From Sphingomonas leidyi (GTDB taxonomy: Bacteria > Pseudomonadota > Alphaproteobacteria > Sphingomonadales > Sphingomonadaceae), in NCBI RefSeq assembly GCF_011761945.1, contig NZ_JAASQV010000001.1:1240001-1304000 (forward strand): a stretch of 64,000 bases of DNA, read 5' to 3'. The position numbers and the translations under genes are program-made. Shown here piece after piece: positions 1-8,905 of this stretch. The stretch's first letter is position 1; the number at the start of each line of letters is the position of its first letter. A model generated the notes under the pieces. That model was given only the letters and a program-made list of their open reading frames with translations. It ran no database searches and had not been told where the DNA came from.

Positions 1-1121
1 GCGGCGGATGATCCGCCGGCCCCGGCCTGGTAGCTCTGCTTCACGGATTCCGCCGCGCGGTGCAGGGGCGACATGGCGGCGCTGGTCGCGGCCTTGCCGA
101 CGCCGCCGAGCCCTGCGGCGACACCGCCCATGCCGCTCTTTCCAGCCGATCCCGCCGTATAGGCCGCCGACGTGGCGCCGGCGGCATGAGCGCCGCCGTG
201 AACAGCGCCAGCAACCGCACCGCCCGCAGCGCCTGCGGCGAGACGCGCGCCGGCCGCGCCGCCGAGCAGAGCGCCACCGGCGGCTAGCGCGGTGCCGGCT
301 GCGGCGCCCGCGCCGAGTTGCGGCCCGCCGGAGACGATGCCGCTCGCGATGCTGGGACCAAAAATCCCCAGGCCGAGCAGCGCCAGGGCGGCGAGCACGA
401 TGGTCATCGCGTCCTCGATCGACGGCTGCGTGCTGCCGATCGCGGTCGTGAATTCGGTGAACAGCGTCGATCCGATGCCGACGATCACCGCGAGGACCAA
501 CACCTTGATGCCCGAGGAGATCACATTGCCCAGCACGCGCTCGGCCATGAAGGCGGTTTTGCCGAACAGCCCGAACGGGATCAGGACGAACCCGCACAGC
601 GTCGCCAGTTTGAACTCGATCAGCGTGATGAAAAGCTGGATCGCGAGGACGAAGAAGGCGATCAGCACGATCACCCAGGCCAGCAGCAGCACGGCGATCT
701 GGATGAAATTCTCGAAGAACGAGACGAAGCCCATCAGCTCCGAGATCGATGCGAGGATCGGCCGCCCGGCATCGAAGCCGACCTGCGCGACGCGGCCGGG
801 CTGGAGCAGTTCGGCGGTCGTGAATCCCGTTCCCGACGCCTTCAGGCCAAGGCCGGCGAAGCTCTCGAAGACGATCCGCGCCAGCGTTTGCCAGTTGCCA
901 ATGATGTAGGCAAAGACGCCGACGAAGAGGGTTTTCTTGACCAGCCGGGCGATGATGTCGTCGCCTTCCCCCCAGGTCCAGAACAGTGCTGCCAGCGTCA
1001 CATCGATGACGATCAGGGTCGTGGCGATGAACGCGACTTCCCCGCCCAGCAGTCCAAAACCGCTGTCGATGTAGGAAGTGAAGACCTCCAGAAACCGATC
1101 GATGACGCCGGTGCCGCCCAT
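1..1121 (-). CDS. trbL: Conjugative transfer protein TrbL (C-terminus outside window)
   Basis: Polytopic inner-membrane component of the Trb type IV secretion (mating-pair formation) apparatus, the counterpart of VirB6. The reading frame starts at an ATG two bases after the trbK stop and stays open to the window edge, so at least 373 residues are present and the C-terminus is missing. The N-terminal part has several hydrophobic segments, with acidic and aromatic residues between them (GEGDDIIARL). After about residue 255 it turns into a long Gly/Ala-rich tail, which is typical of TrbL. It is last in the visible order trbB-C-D-E-J-K-L. Its position, membrane pattern and tail make the call secure; the length cannot be judged. 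Confidence 0.93.
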   Translation of the reverse strand, partial: MGGTGVIDRFLEVFTSYIDSGFGLLGGEVAFIATTLIVIDVTLAALFWTWGEGDDIIARLVKKTLFVGVFAYIIGNWQTLARIVFESFAGLGLKASGTGFTTAELLQPGRVAQVGFDAGRPILASISELMGFVSFFENFIQIAVLLLAWVIVLIAFFVLAIQLFITLIEFKLATLCGFVLIPFGLFGKTAFMAERVLGNVISSGIKVLVLAVIVGIGSTLFTEFTTAIGSTQPSIEDAMTIVLAALALLGLGIFGPSIASGIVSGGPQLGAGAAAGTALAAGGALLGGAAGARLAAGAAGGAVAGAVHGGAHAAGATSAAYTAGSAGKSGMGGVAAGLGGVGKAATSAAMSPLHRAAESVKQSYQAGAGGSSA

Positions 1122-1122
1122 C

Positions 1123-1497
1123 TCAGCGGCCCGCGTCCTGCGCGGGCGTGCTCTCCTTGACGACAGCATCGCTCGCCGTGCCCGGAATGGCCTGGATCGG
1201 TTCGGCGATTGCCGCTTGCGGCCGAGAGCCTGGCGCGAGGAAACGCCGCCGGTTCTCCGCCCATGCACGCAGGCAGGCGGTATCGCTGGCGCCCGCCGCG
1301 CCGATCGCCTGGCAACGGATCAGCTCGCCGCGCAGCGGATCGGCGTCGGGTTCGATGACCGTCGCATGGGCGGACTCGGGCGACGGCGACCCCTTCGAGG
1401 CATCGCGCATCTGGATCGCCGTCATGGTGATCGCGATCGCCACGAACACGATGGCGCCGATCCGTGCGAGGAGCTTGGAGTCCACCGAGATGCTCAT
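1123..1497 (-). CDS. trbK: TrbK-like putative entry exclusion protein
   Basis: Small protein of 124 residues with one N-terminal hydrophobic segment (about residues 11-27) and a polar remainder, lying between trbJ and trbL where TrbK of alphaproteobacterial trb clusters sits. In IncP plasmids TrbK mediates entry exclusion. In these longer alternative forms (often called TrbK-alt) that role is inferred. The start overlaps the trbJ stop by four bases (ATGA), a sign of translational coupling, and supports this ATG over an overlapping frame that begins further upstream. A CxxLRAWAENR stretch around residue 60-70 resembles other members. Confidence 0.8.
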   Translation of the reverse strand: MSISVDSKLLARIGAIVFVAIAITMTAIQMRDASKGSPSPESAHATVIEPDADPLRGELIRCQAIGAAGASDTACLRAWAENRRRFLAPGSRPQAAIAEPIQAIPGTASDAVVKESTPAQDAGR

Positions 1498-2249
1498 TCG
1501 TGGAACATCCGGGCATTGCCGGGCTGATAGCCCACGCCCGGCGTCAGGAACCGGCGGAGCTGTTCCCGACCTTGCGCCTGCGCGGCGGCGCGCTGCGCCG
1601 ATTCCAGCGCCTGCGCCCGGCCTTGCGCCGCCATCATCGCGGTCAGGTCGGCGAGTTGCTGCGACTGGAGCGCCAGAAGCTGGTTGCCGGCCTGGGTCGC
1701 CTGCAAGGCGCCGGTCGCCGATTGGCTGGCCGTCACCAGACCGTCCATCGTGCTCCGTGCGCCTTCGATATTGCCGACGACGCCGGCCTGCACCTTCAGC
1801 GAGTCCTGGAACGCGCCGACGCTGTCTTCCCAGCGTCCCTGGGCGCCGTCGATCAATGCCTGATCGGACGCATTGAGGTTGATGTTGCGGTAGCGGGCAC
1901 TGAACGCCTGATCGATCTGCTGGACGTCATAGGCGATGCGCTGGGCCTGGCTCAGCAATTGCTGCGTCTGCCGGACCTGCTGCTGGAGCTGCTGGAGCGA
2001 AGAAAACGGCAGGCTGGCGAGGTTCTTCGCCTGATTGATCAGCGAGTTCGCCTCGTTCTGCAAACTCTGGATCTGGTTGTTGATCTGCTGGAGCGAGCGC
2101 GCGGCGGTCAGGACATTCTGCGCATAGTTGGTGGGATCATAGACGATGCCCCCCAGCCCGAATTGGGCGCTGGCGGGGGCTGCGGCCAGTCCAAGGCCGA
2201 TCGCTGCGACGCCGGCGATCAGCGCGCGGCGCATATGGGAACGGATCAT
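1494..2249 (-). CDS. trbJ: Conjugative transfer protein TrbJ
   Basis: Periplasmic VirB5-like subunit of the Trb transfer apparatus, 251 residues. The N-terminus has a signal peptide: two Arg-rich residues pairs, a hydrophobic core (about residues 10-24) and an AxA-type end (AASAQ-like, around 28). The mature region is a long, Gln-rich, coiled-coil-like helix (many QQI/LQQ steps between 50 and 130), characteristic of TrbJ. It overlaps trbE upstream by four bases and trbK downstream by four, so all three are probably translated from one transcript. The family is also tied to pilus-tip assembly and partner contact. Confidence 0.92.
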   Translation of the reverse strand: MIRSHMRRALIAGVAAIGLGLAAAPASAQFGLGGIVYDPTNYAQNVLTAARSLQQINNQIQSLQNEANSLINQAKNLASLPFSSLQQLQQQVRQTQQLLSQAQRIAYDVQQIDQAFSARYRNINLNASDQALIDGAQGRWEDSVGAFQDSLKVQAGVVGNIEGARSTMDGLVTASQSATGALQATQAGNQLLALQSQQLADLTAMMAAQGRAQALESAQRAAAQAQGREQLRRFLTPGVGYQPGNARMFHE

Positions 2250-4681
2250 CCTATCTTCTCCTTCTCTGCGGGGGTGAGCAGCTCGACAGCCCAGTCGAGG
2301 CCGTGCGCGCGCAGCCAGGCGGCAGCGAAACCCTCACGGCCGTGGACGCTGACAAGGTCGGCGATGCGGGCTTGGTCGGTCTTGGAAGATGCGGCGGTGA
2401 AGGCCAGCGCGATGTCGCCGAGCCCAAGATCGAACAGCCGGTTGCCGCGCCGGGACTGGCAGTAATAGTCGCGCTGCGGGGTCGCCCGGCTGAGAATCTC
2501 GATCTGCCGGGCGTTCAATCCGAACCGCTCGTAGATGGCGGTGATCTGCGGCTCGACGGCCCGGTCATTGGGCAGGAAAACCCGCGTCGGGCAGCTCTCG
2601 ATGATGGCCGGCGCGATGGCGCTGGTCTCGATGTCTGCGAGGCTCTGCGTCGCGAAAATGACGCTGGCGTTCTTCTTCCTCAGCGTTTTCAGCCATTCGC
2701 GAAGCTGCTGGGCGAAGGCGGGCGAATCCAGCACCAGCCAGCCCTCGTCGATGATGATGAGGGTCGGCGACCCGTCGAGCCGCCCTTCGATCCGGTGGAA
2801 CAGGTAGGACAGGACCGCCGGCGCGGCGCCCGTCCCCGTCAGGCCTTCCGTCTCGAACGCCTGGACGCTGGAGTCGCCGAGACGTTCGGATTCCGCATCG
2901 AGCAACTGCCCGTAGGGACCGCCGACGCAATAGGGCGCGAGCGCTTGCTTCAGATCCTGCGCCTGGAGCAGAACAGCCAAGCCCGTCAGCGTGCGCTCAG
3001 TCGCCGGCGCCGAGGCCAGCGATCCGAGCGCCGACCACAGATGCTCCTTGGCCTGCGGGTCGATGGTGACGCCTTCGGCGGCGAGAATGGCGGCGAGCCA
3101 CTCGGCCGTCCAGTTGCGCTCGGCCGGTTCATCGATCCGGGCGAGGGGCTGAAGGAACACCGAAGCCGCGGCGCCGTCGTAGAGGCTGCGGCCCAGATCC
3201 TGCCAGTCGCCGCCCATCGCCAGCGCCGCGGCCCGGATCGAACCGCCGAAGTCGAAGGCGAACACCTGCGCGCCGCTGTAGCGCCGGAACTGCATCGCCA
3301 TCAGCGCGAGCAGCACCGATTTGCCGGCGCCGGTCGGACCCACGATCAAGGTGTGGCCGACATCGCCCACATGAAGGGAAAACCGGAACGGGGTCGAGCC
3401 TTCGGTCTTGCCGAACAGCAGTGGGGGCGCTGCTAGATGCTCGTCCCGTTCCGGCCCCGCCCACACCGCCGAGAGCGGGATCATGTGGGCGAGATTGAGG
3501 GTGGAAATCGGCGCCTGCCGGACATTGGCATAGACGTGACCGGGCAGGCTCCCCAGCCATGCCTCGATCGCGTTCATGCCCTCCGGGATCACCGTGAAAT
3601 CGCGGCCCTGGATCACTTTTTCGACCAGCCGCAGCTTCTCGGCCGCGATGCCGGGATCGGTGTCCCAGACCGTCACCGTCGCGGTGACATAGGCTTGGCC
3701 GATCATGTCCGAGCCCAGCTCTTGCAGCGCCAGATCGGCGTCGGCCGCCTTGTTGGAAGCGTCGTTGTCCATCAGCGCGGACGCCTCGTTGGTCATCACC
3801 TCCTTCAGGATCGCCGCGACCGATTTGCGCTTGGCGAACCATTGCCGGCGGATGCGGCTGAGAAGCTTGGTGGCATCGGTCTTGTCGAGCATCACCGCCC
3901 GGGTCGACCAGCGATAGGGAAAGGCGAGCCGGTTCAGCTCGTCGAGCAGGCCGGGAAAGGTGACGGTCGGAAATCCGGTGATCGTCAGGGTGCGCAGATG
4001 ATGATCGCCCAGACGCGGCTCGAGCCCGCCGGTGAGCGGCTCATCCACCAGCAGCGCGTCGAGATGCATGGGCGTCTCGGGCACGCGCACATTCTGGCGT
4101 CGGGTCGAGATCGTGCTGTGGAGATAGGTGAGGGTTTGAGCATCATCGAGCCAGCGCACTTCGGGCACAAAGCCTTCGACCAGGTGCAGCACCCGATCGC
4201 TGCGATCGATGAAACCCTTGAGCAGTTCCCAGGGATCGACGGCGCTGCCCGATCGCCCCTCATAGAGCCAGCCTTCCGCGCGGGCGGCATCTTCCGCCGG
4301 GGGCATCCACAGCAGGGTGAGGAAATAGGCGCTTTCGAAATGGGCGCCTTCCTCGCGGAACTGTTCGCGCCGCTCCAGATCGACCAGCGCCGAAACAGGG
4401 TCGGGGAAATCGGAGGCGGGATAGTCCTGCGCGGGACCGCGCTGCGCTTCGACGAACAGCGCCCAGCCCGATCCGAGCCGGCGCAGCGCATTGTTGAGGC
4501 GTCCGGTCGTCGCGACCAGTTCCGCGGGCGTGGCGCTGTCGAGATCCGGTCCCCGGAATTGGGCGGTGCGCTGAAACGAGCCGTCCTTGTTGAGGACGAC
4601 GCCTTCGGCGACCAGGGCCGCCCACGGCAGATAGTCGGCCAGGCTGGCGGTGGTGTTGCGATATTCGCGCAAGGACATCAT
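2246..4681 (-). CDS. trbE: Conjugative transfer ATPase TrbE (VirB4 family)
   Basis: VirB4-class ATPase that energises pilus assembly and substrate transfer. It is 811 residues from the chosen ATG, the usual size for TrbE. The Walker A motif GPTGAGKS lies at about 448-455 and a Walker B-like stretch ending IIIDEGWLVLD lies near 640-650. An RNxxxSLADYLPWAALV start is typical of the family and picks the tandem ATGs at 4681/4678. An upstream in-frame ATG at 4735 would run into trbD and is rejected. The gap to trbD is only about ten bases. The protein acts at the inner membrane with TrbB and TraG. Confidence 0.95.
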   Translation of the reverse strand: MMSLREYRNTTASLADYLPWAALVAEGVVLNKDGSFQRTAQFRGPDLDSATPAELVATTGRLNNALRRLGSGWALFVEAQRGPAQDYPASDFPDPVSALVDLERREQFREEGAHFESAYFLTLLWMPPAEDAARAEGWLYEGRSGSAVDPWELLKGFIDRSDRVLHLVEGFVPEVRWLDDAQTLTYLHSTISTRRQNVRVPETPMHLDALLVDEPLTGGLEPRLGDHHLRTLTITGFPTVTFPGLLDELNRLAFPYRWSTRAVMLDKTDATKLLSRIRRQWFAKRKSVAAILKEVMTNEASALMDNDASNKAADADLALQELGSDMIGQAYVTATVTVWDTDPGIAAEKLRLVEKVIQGRDFTVIPEGMNAIEAWLGSLPGHVYANVRQAPISTLNLAHMIPLSAVWAGPERDEHLAAPPLLFGKTEGSTPFRFSLHVGDVGHTLIVGPTGAGKSVLLALMAMQFRRYSGAQVFAFDFGGSIRAAALAMGGDWQDLGRSLYDGAAASVFLQPLARIDEPAERNWTAEWLAAILAAEGVTIDPQAKEHLWSALGSLASAPATERTLTGLAVLLQAQDLKQALAPYCVGGPYGQLLDAESERLGDSSVQAFETEGLTGTGAAPAVLSYLFHRIEGRLDGSPTLIIIDEGWLVLDSPAFAQQLREWLKTLRKKNASVIFATQSLADIETSAIAPAIIESCPTRVFLPNDRAVEPQITAIYERFGLNARQIEILSRATPQRDYYCQSRRGNRLFDLGLGDIALAFTAASSKTDQARIADLVSVHGREGFAAAWLRAHGLDWAVELLTPAEKEKIG

Positions 4682-4691
4682 GGCCAATGCC

Positions 4692-4961
4692 TCACGCGCG
4701 CAGGAATGAGGGGTAGCGCAGGTGCCGGCGGGCAACGTCGACGAACTGTGCGTCGCGCCGCGCCGCCCACACCGCGAAGGCGTGACCGATCGCCCAGATG
4801 ACCAGGCCGGCGAGCCAGAGGCGCAGACCGAGCCCGATCGCCCCGGCCAGGGTGCCGTTGGCGATGGCGATGGCGCGCGGCGCTCCGCCCAACAGGATCT
4901 GTTCGGTCAGCGCGCGGTGGACCGGCGCGAAATAGCCGGGGATCGGTTCGCGGCTGTCCAT
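4692..4961 (-). CDS. trbD: Conjugative transfer protein TrbD (VirB3-like)
   Basis: Small inner-membrane protein of 89 residues with two hydrophobic segments (about 33-50 and 52-68) and a basic C-terminal tail. The N-terminal signature PIPGYFAPVHRALTEQ is conserved in TrbD. The start codon shares one base with the trbC stop (TGATG), implying coupled translation. A longer frame that runs on into trbC in the wrong frame was discarded. TrbD/VirB3 proteins associate with the VirB4-type ATPase encoded next. Confidence 0.92.
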   Translation of the reverse strand: MDSREPIPGYFAPVHRALTEQILLGGAPRAIAIANGTLAGAIGLGLRLWLAGLVIWAIGHAFAVWAARRDAQFVDVARRHLRYPSFLRA

Positions 4962-5293
4962 CAGACCAGCAGCCCGCCGCCGAAGGAAAAGAAGCTGATA
5001 AAGAAGCTCGACGCGGCGAATGCGATCGAGAGACCGAAGACGATCTGAATCAGCCGGCGCGATCCGCCCGACGTATCGCCGAACGCCAGGGTCAGGCCGG
5101 TGACGATGATGATAATGACCGCGATCACCTTGGCGACCGGCCCCTCGATGCTTTCGAGGATCGATTGAAGCGGCGCCTCCCACGGCATCGACGACCCGGC
5201 CGCTTGGGCCGGCATGGCGACGGCGAGCGCGATGAAGCTGGACGTGGCGAGCGCGAACAGGCGCCGCCGCGCCGAGAGGGCATGGTGGATCAT
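4961..5293 (-). CDS. trbC: Conjugative pilin TrbC (VirB2 family)
   Basis: Prepilin of the Trb conjugative pilus, 110 residues. It has a basic start, a long signal segment ending AMPAQAAG, and two strongly hydrophobic helices: one built on IAVIIIIVTGLTLAFG, the other on IVFGLSIAFAASSFFISFF. This is the standard two-helix VirB2/TrbC layout. In IncP systems this pilin is processed and cyclised by TraF, and a traF homologue is present at 12.1 kb. The gene overlaps trbB by four bases upstream and trbD by one base downstream. Confidence 0.93.
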   Translation of the reverse strand: MIHHALSARRRLFALATSSFIALAVAMPAQAAGSSMPWEAPLQSILESIEGPVAKVIAVIIIIVTGLTLAFGDTSGGSRRLIQIVFGLSIAFAASSFFISFFSFGGGLLV

Positions 5294-6285
5294 GGCTGGT
5301 CTCCTGCGGGGGTGAGCGAATAGTCGCCGTCAGGGCCAAGCCCTTCGATGCGGGCGAGTTCGGCGAGCCGGCGGCCGTGGCCGTCCCGGACAAGCACGGC
5401 GACAAGGTCGATGGTCTCCGCGATGAGCGCCCGCGGGACGGTGACGACCGCCTCCTGGATGAGCTGCTCCATGCGGCGGATGGCGCCGAGCGCGGTGCCG
5501 GCATGGATCGTCCCGATCCCGCCGGGGTGGCCGGTGCCCCAGGCCTTCAGCAGGTCGAGCGCTTCGGCGCCGCGCACCTCGCCGATGGGGATGCGGTCGG
5601 GCCGCAGGCGCAGCGATGAGCGCACGAGATCCGACAGCGACGCGACGCCGTCTTTCGTTCGCATCGCGACCAGATTGGGTGAGGCGCACTGAAGCTCGCG
5701 CGTGTCCTCGATCAGGACGATGCGGTCGCCGGTCTTGGCGACCTCGGCGAGCAGGGCGTTGGTCAAGGTGGTCTTGCCGGTGCCGGTGCCGCCCGCGACC
5801 AGAATGTTGCGCCGCGCCGCGACCGCGCTGCGCAGCAATTCGGCCTCGGCCAGCGACATGATGCCGGCAGCCGCATAGTCCGTGAGCGTGAATACGGCGA
5901 CGGCGGGTTTGCGGATCGCGAAGGCCGGCGCGGCGACGACCGGCGGCAACAGCCCTTCGAAGCGTTCGCCGGTTTCCGGCAGCTCGGCCGAGACCCGCGG
6001 GCTGGAGCCATGCACCTCGACGCCGACATGGTGCGCGACCAGACGGACGATCCGCTCGCCGTCAGCCGCCGACAGTCGGTCGCCGGTTTCCGAGATGCCT
6101 TCGCCGAGCCGATCGACCCACAGGCGGCCATCGGGATTGAGCATCACCTCAATGACGGTGGGGTCTTCGAGCCAGGCCGAGATCGACGGTCCGAGCGCCG
6201 TGCGCAGCATCTTCGCGCCGCGCAAACTCGCTTCGGATCGGATCGGATGAACGGCCACGTCGGTCCCCTCGAACGCACCGGCCAA
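5290..6285 (-). CDS. trbB: Conjugative transfer ATPase TrbB (VirB11 family)
   Basis: Hexameric secretion ATPase of the VirB11/PulE class, 331 residues, cytoplasmic and membrane associated. Walker A is GGTGTGKT (about 165-172). It is followed by an IEDTRELQ Asp box and, near 240-255, the [14 protein letters not shown]is box, all in the usual order. It is the first gene of the trb series after the copG-like gene. About 140 bases without an obvious gene separate the two, the largest break in the transfer operon, so a promoter or processing site may lie there. Confidence 0.95.
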   Translation of the reverse strand: MAGAFEGTDVAVHPIRSEASLRGAKMLRTALGPSISAWLEDPTVIEVMLNPDGRLWVDRLGEGISETGDRLSAADGERIVRLVAHHVGVEVHGSSPRVSAELPETGERFEGLLPPVVAAPAFAIRKPAVAVFTLTDYAAAGIMSLAEAELLRSAVAARRNILVAGGTGTGKTTLTNALLAEVAKTGDRIVLIEDTRELQCASPNLVAMRTKDGVASLSDLVRSSLRLRPDRIPIGEVRGAEALDLLKAWGTGHPGGIGTIHAGTALGAIRRMEQLIQEAVVTVPRALIAETIDLVAVLVRDGHGRRLAELARIEGLGPDGDYSLTPAGDQP

Positions 6286-6425
6286 ACGGAGGCCAGTGAT
6301 CGGGGGTGATTAAGAGACGCAGCAAAAGCTGATCTGCAACAAGCAATTAGCGTCGTCGTAGTGTGGCGCAGAAAGACAGGGACACGGCGGGTTTGGGGAT
6401 CGCCGCCCGGCGTCCTATCCGCCGG

Positions 6426-6872
6426 TCATGGCGCCGATCCGGCGTCCGACTCGGTCTTGCCCGGCACGTCGAACGATAATTCGTTCGTCAGACGCGGCCC
6501 GAATTCCATCCGACGATTGAGGGCTTCAATGAAGCTCTCATAGCGCTCGCGCCCCATCGCCTGGGCTGCCGCAAGGACCGTGTCGGGAAGGGGCGCATTG
6601 TTCGTCAGCCAGAAGCGGATGAACAGCGCCAGCGCCTCGTTCGACACCTCGACATGATAGGCGAGACGGTCGGCCTGGCGGCTCAGCCGGTCGAGGCGCC
6701 GGCTCAATGCGGCCTCCAGGCGGTCCGACCCATCCGGCGACAGGAAGGACGCAAGCGCCGTCTCAACGACGACGGCCTGGGCGATCCGTTTGCGCCCGGC
6801 GAAATCGGCAAGCTGGGCCGAAAGGTCGGGCGGCAGCCGGAAGGTGTGCTTGATGCGCTTGGGGGCCATCAC
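6426..6872 (-). CDS. CopG-family ribbon-helix-helix protein of the transfer region
   Basis: Protein of 148 residues with an N-terminal ribbon-helix-helix signature: a basic beta strand (KRIKHTFRLPPDLSAQL), then helices with a hydrophobic VVVETALASFL stretch. Such CopG-type proteins occupy this place between traG and trbB in Tn4371-like elements and are thought to regulate transfer genes or assist DNA processing; no direct function is known here. Translation starts at GTG 6872 or ATG 6869. Both overlap the traG stop, so it is coupled to traG. The C-terminal half is helical with no recognisable domain. Confidence 0.8.
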   Translation of the reverse strand: MMAPKRIKHTFRLPPDLSAQLADFAGRKRIAQAVVVETALASFLSPDGSDRLEAALSRRLDRLSRQADRLAYHVEVSNEALALFIRFWLTNNAPLPDTVLAAAQAMGRERYESFIEALNRRMEFGPRLTNELSFDVPGKTESDAGSAP

Positions 6873-8872
6873 AGATCCACCCCGTCATTGGGATCGAGCG
6901 ACGCTTGCCGGGCAAGGCCGGTCATCCGGTCCATGAGCTTGCGATTGCGCGCGGCATCATCGTCGCCGCCATCGTCATCGCCGAAATTGAACTCATGTTT
7001 CGGGATCGCGGGCGTGGGTGCGATATCCTCATGGGGCTGCAATTCCGGTTCGCGGCGGATTCCGCCATTGGCGGGATCGGCGGCGACGGCCTTGCCCGGC
7101 TTTGCCGATGTGGGCGACGCCCGTTTTGTCGCCGCGGACACAGGCGCGGCCGTGCTCCAATCATCCTTGGGCAACGTCTTGGGGTCGGGAGGGACCAACG
7201 CGGGCGGTGGCAGGAGACGTTCGGCGAAAGCCCGATCCTGATAGTAGCGCGCCTTCTTCGCCCGGATCGGCAAGACGCCGGCGACCATCACGATTTCATC
7301 GGCGGGCGGAAGCTGCATTACCTCGCCGGGCGTGAGGAGCTGGCGGGCGGTTTCCGAACGGGAGACCATGAGGTGGCCAAGCCAGGGGCTCAATCTGTGC
7401 CCGGCATAGTTCTTCATCGCCCGCATTTCGGTCGCGGTGCCGAGCGCGTCGGACACCCGTTTCGCCGTCCGCTCGTCATTTGTCGCGAAGCTGACGCGCA
7501 CATGGCAGTTGTCGAGGATCGAGTTGTTCAGGCCGTAAGCCTTCTCGATCTGGTTGAGGCTTTGGGCGATCAGGAACGCCTTCAGCCCATAGCCAGCCAT
7601 GAACGCCAGCGCCGATTCAAAGAAATCCAGCCGGCCCAGCGCGGGAAACTCGTCGAGCATCAACAGGACGCGGTGCCGATCGCCACGCGGGGTCAGCTCC
7701 TCGGTCAGGCGTCGGCCGACCTGGTTGAGCACGAGCCGGATCAGGGGTTTGGTCCGGCTGATGTCGGAGGGCGGCACGACGAGATAGAGCGTGACCGGCC
7801 GTTCCCCATCGATCAGCTCGGCGATCCGCCAGTCGCAGCGCCGCGTCACCTGCGCGACGACGGGGTCGCGATAGAGGCCCAGGAACGACATGGCGGTGGA
7901 CAGCACGCCCGACCGTTCATTTTCCGACTTGTTGAGCAGTTCGCGTGCCGCACTGGCGACGACGGGATGGACGCCGGCCTCGCCCAGATGGGGCGTCGAC
8001 ATCATCGCCGCGAGCGTAGCTTCGATCGACCGCTTCGGATCGCTCAGGAAGGCGGCGACACCGGCCAGGGTCTTGTCGGCCTCGGCGTAGAGCACATGCA
8101 GGATGGCCCCCACCAGCAGCGCATGGCTGGTTTTCTCCCAGTGGTTCCGCTTTTCGAGCGACCCTTCGGGATCGACCAGCACATCGGCGACATTCTGAAC
8201 GTCGCGCACTTCCCACTCGCCTTTGCGGACCTCCAGCAGCGGATTGTAGGCGGCCGACGCGGCGTTGGTCGGATCGAACAACAGCACCCGGCTGAACCCG
8301 GCGCGGAACCCGGCGGTGATCGTCCAGTTTTCCCCTTTGATGTCGTGGACGATCGCCGATCCCGGCCAGGTCAGGAGCGACGGTACGACCAAGCCGACGC
8401 CCTTGCCGCTGCGGGTCGGCGCAAAGCACAGCACATGCTCGGGGCCGTCGTGGCGCAGATAGCGCGGACCGAACTTGCCGAGCACCACGCCGTCGTCGCC
8501 CAGCAGTCCAGCGGCGCGAACATCGCGGGCCTGCGCCCACCGGGCCGAGCCATAGGTCTGCGCGTTCTTCACTTCCCGCGCGCGCCAGACCGACATGCCG
8601 ATGGCGACGATGATCCCGACGAACCCGCCCGATGCCGCGATATAGCCGCCGGTCAGGAAGATATGGGGGGCATAGGCGTCGAACGAGAACCACCAGGCGA
8701 AGAAGGCCGGCGGCGCATAGATCGGCGTATCGCCAAGCATGAACCAGGGCGGGCCGAGCTGAGACTGATACCCCAGCGCCGCGGCGGTCCATTGGGTCGC
8801 GCCCCAGATGCCCAGCAGGACGACGGTGAAGACGGCGATGATCTGACCCCACAGAATCTTGGTGGCGGACAT
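6869..8872 (-). CDS. traG: Type IV coupling protein TraG (VirD4 family)
   Basis: Inner-membrane ATPase that links the relaxosome to the Trb channel, 667 residues. The N-terminus carries transmembrane segments at roughly 9-33 and 70-96. The nucleotide-binding domain follows, with Walker A APTRSGKGVG at 151-160 and Walker B VLLMLDEFPALG at about 403-414. FLIAQSLNQIEKAYG and SFATNDERTAKRVSD are further VirD4/TraG signatures. The tail after about 570 is Pro/Ala-rich and acidic, and is probably the accessory or substrate-contacting end. It lies downstream of the relaxase by about 30 bases and overlaps the copG-like gene. Confidence 0.95.
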   Translation of the reverse strand: MSATKILWGQIIAVFTVVLLGIWGATQWTAAALGYQSQLGPPWFMLGDTPIYAPPAFFAWWFSFDAYAPHIFLTGGYIAASGGFVGIIVAIGMSVWRAREVKNAQTYGSARWAQARDVRAAGLLGDDGVVLGKFGPRYLRHDGPEHVLCFAPTRSGKGVGLVVPSLLTWPGSAIVHDIKGENWTITAGFRAGFSRVLLFDPTNAASAAYNPLLEVRKGEWEVRDVQNVADVLVDPEGSLEKRNHWEKTSHALLVGAILHVLYAEADKTLAGVAAFLSDPKRSIEATLAAMMSTPHLGEAGVHPVVASAARELLNKSENERSGVLSTAMSFLGLYRDPVVAQVTRRCDWRIAELIDGERPVTLYLVVPPSDISRTKPLIRLVLNQVGRRLTEELTPRGDRHRVLLMLDEFPALGRLDFFESALAFMAGYGLKAFLIAQSLNQIEKAYGLNNSILDNCHVRVSFATNDERTAKRVSDALGTATEMRAMKNYAGHRLSPWLGHLMVSRSETARQLLTPGEVMQLPPADEIVMVAGVLPIRAKKARYYQDRAFAERLLPPPALVPPDPKTLPKDDWSTAAPVSAATKRASPTSAKPGKAVAADPANGGIRREPELQPHEDIAPTPAIPKHEFNFGDDDGGDDDAARNRKLMDRMTGLARQASLDPNDGVDL

Positions 8873-8905
8873 ATCAGATGACCTTTCGGTTGGAGGGAGG
8901 TGCGA

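Noticed and set aside
4692..5504. A 270-residue protein covering trbD and part of trbC
   Set aside because: Only the last 89 residues are TrbD; the rest is the wrong frame of trbC and trbB.
2303..8881. Long plus-strand frames opposite trbE and traG
   Set aside because: The minus-strand genes have all family motifs; the plus-strand translations have none and match the composition of shadow frames.
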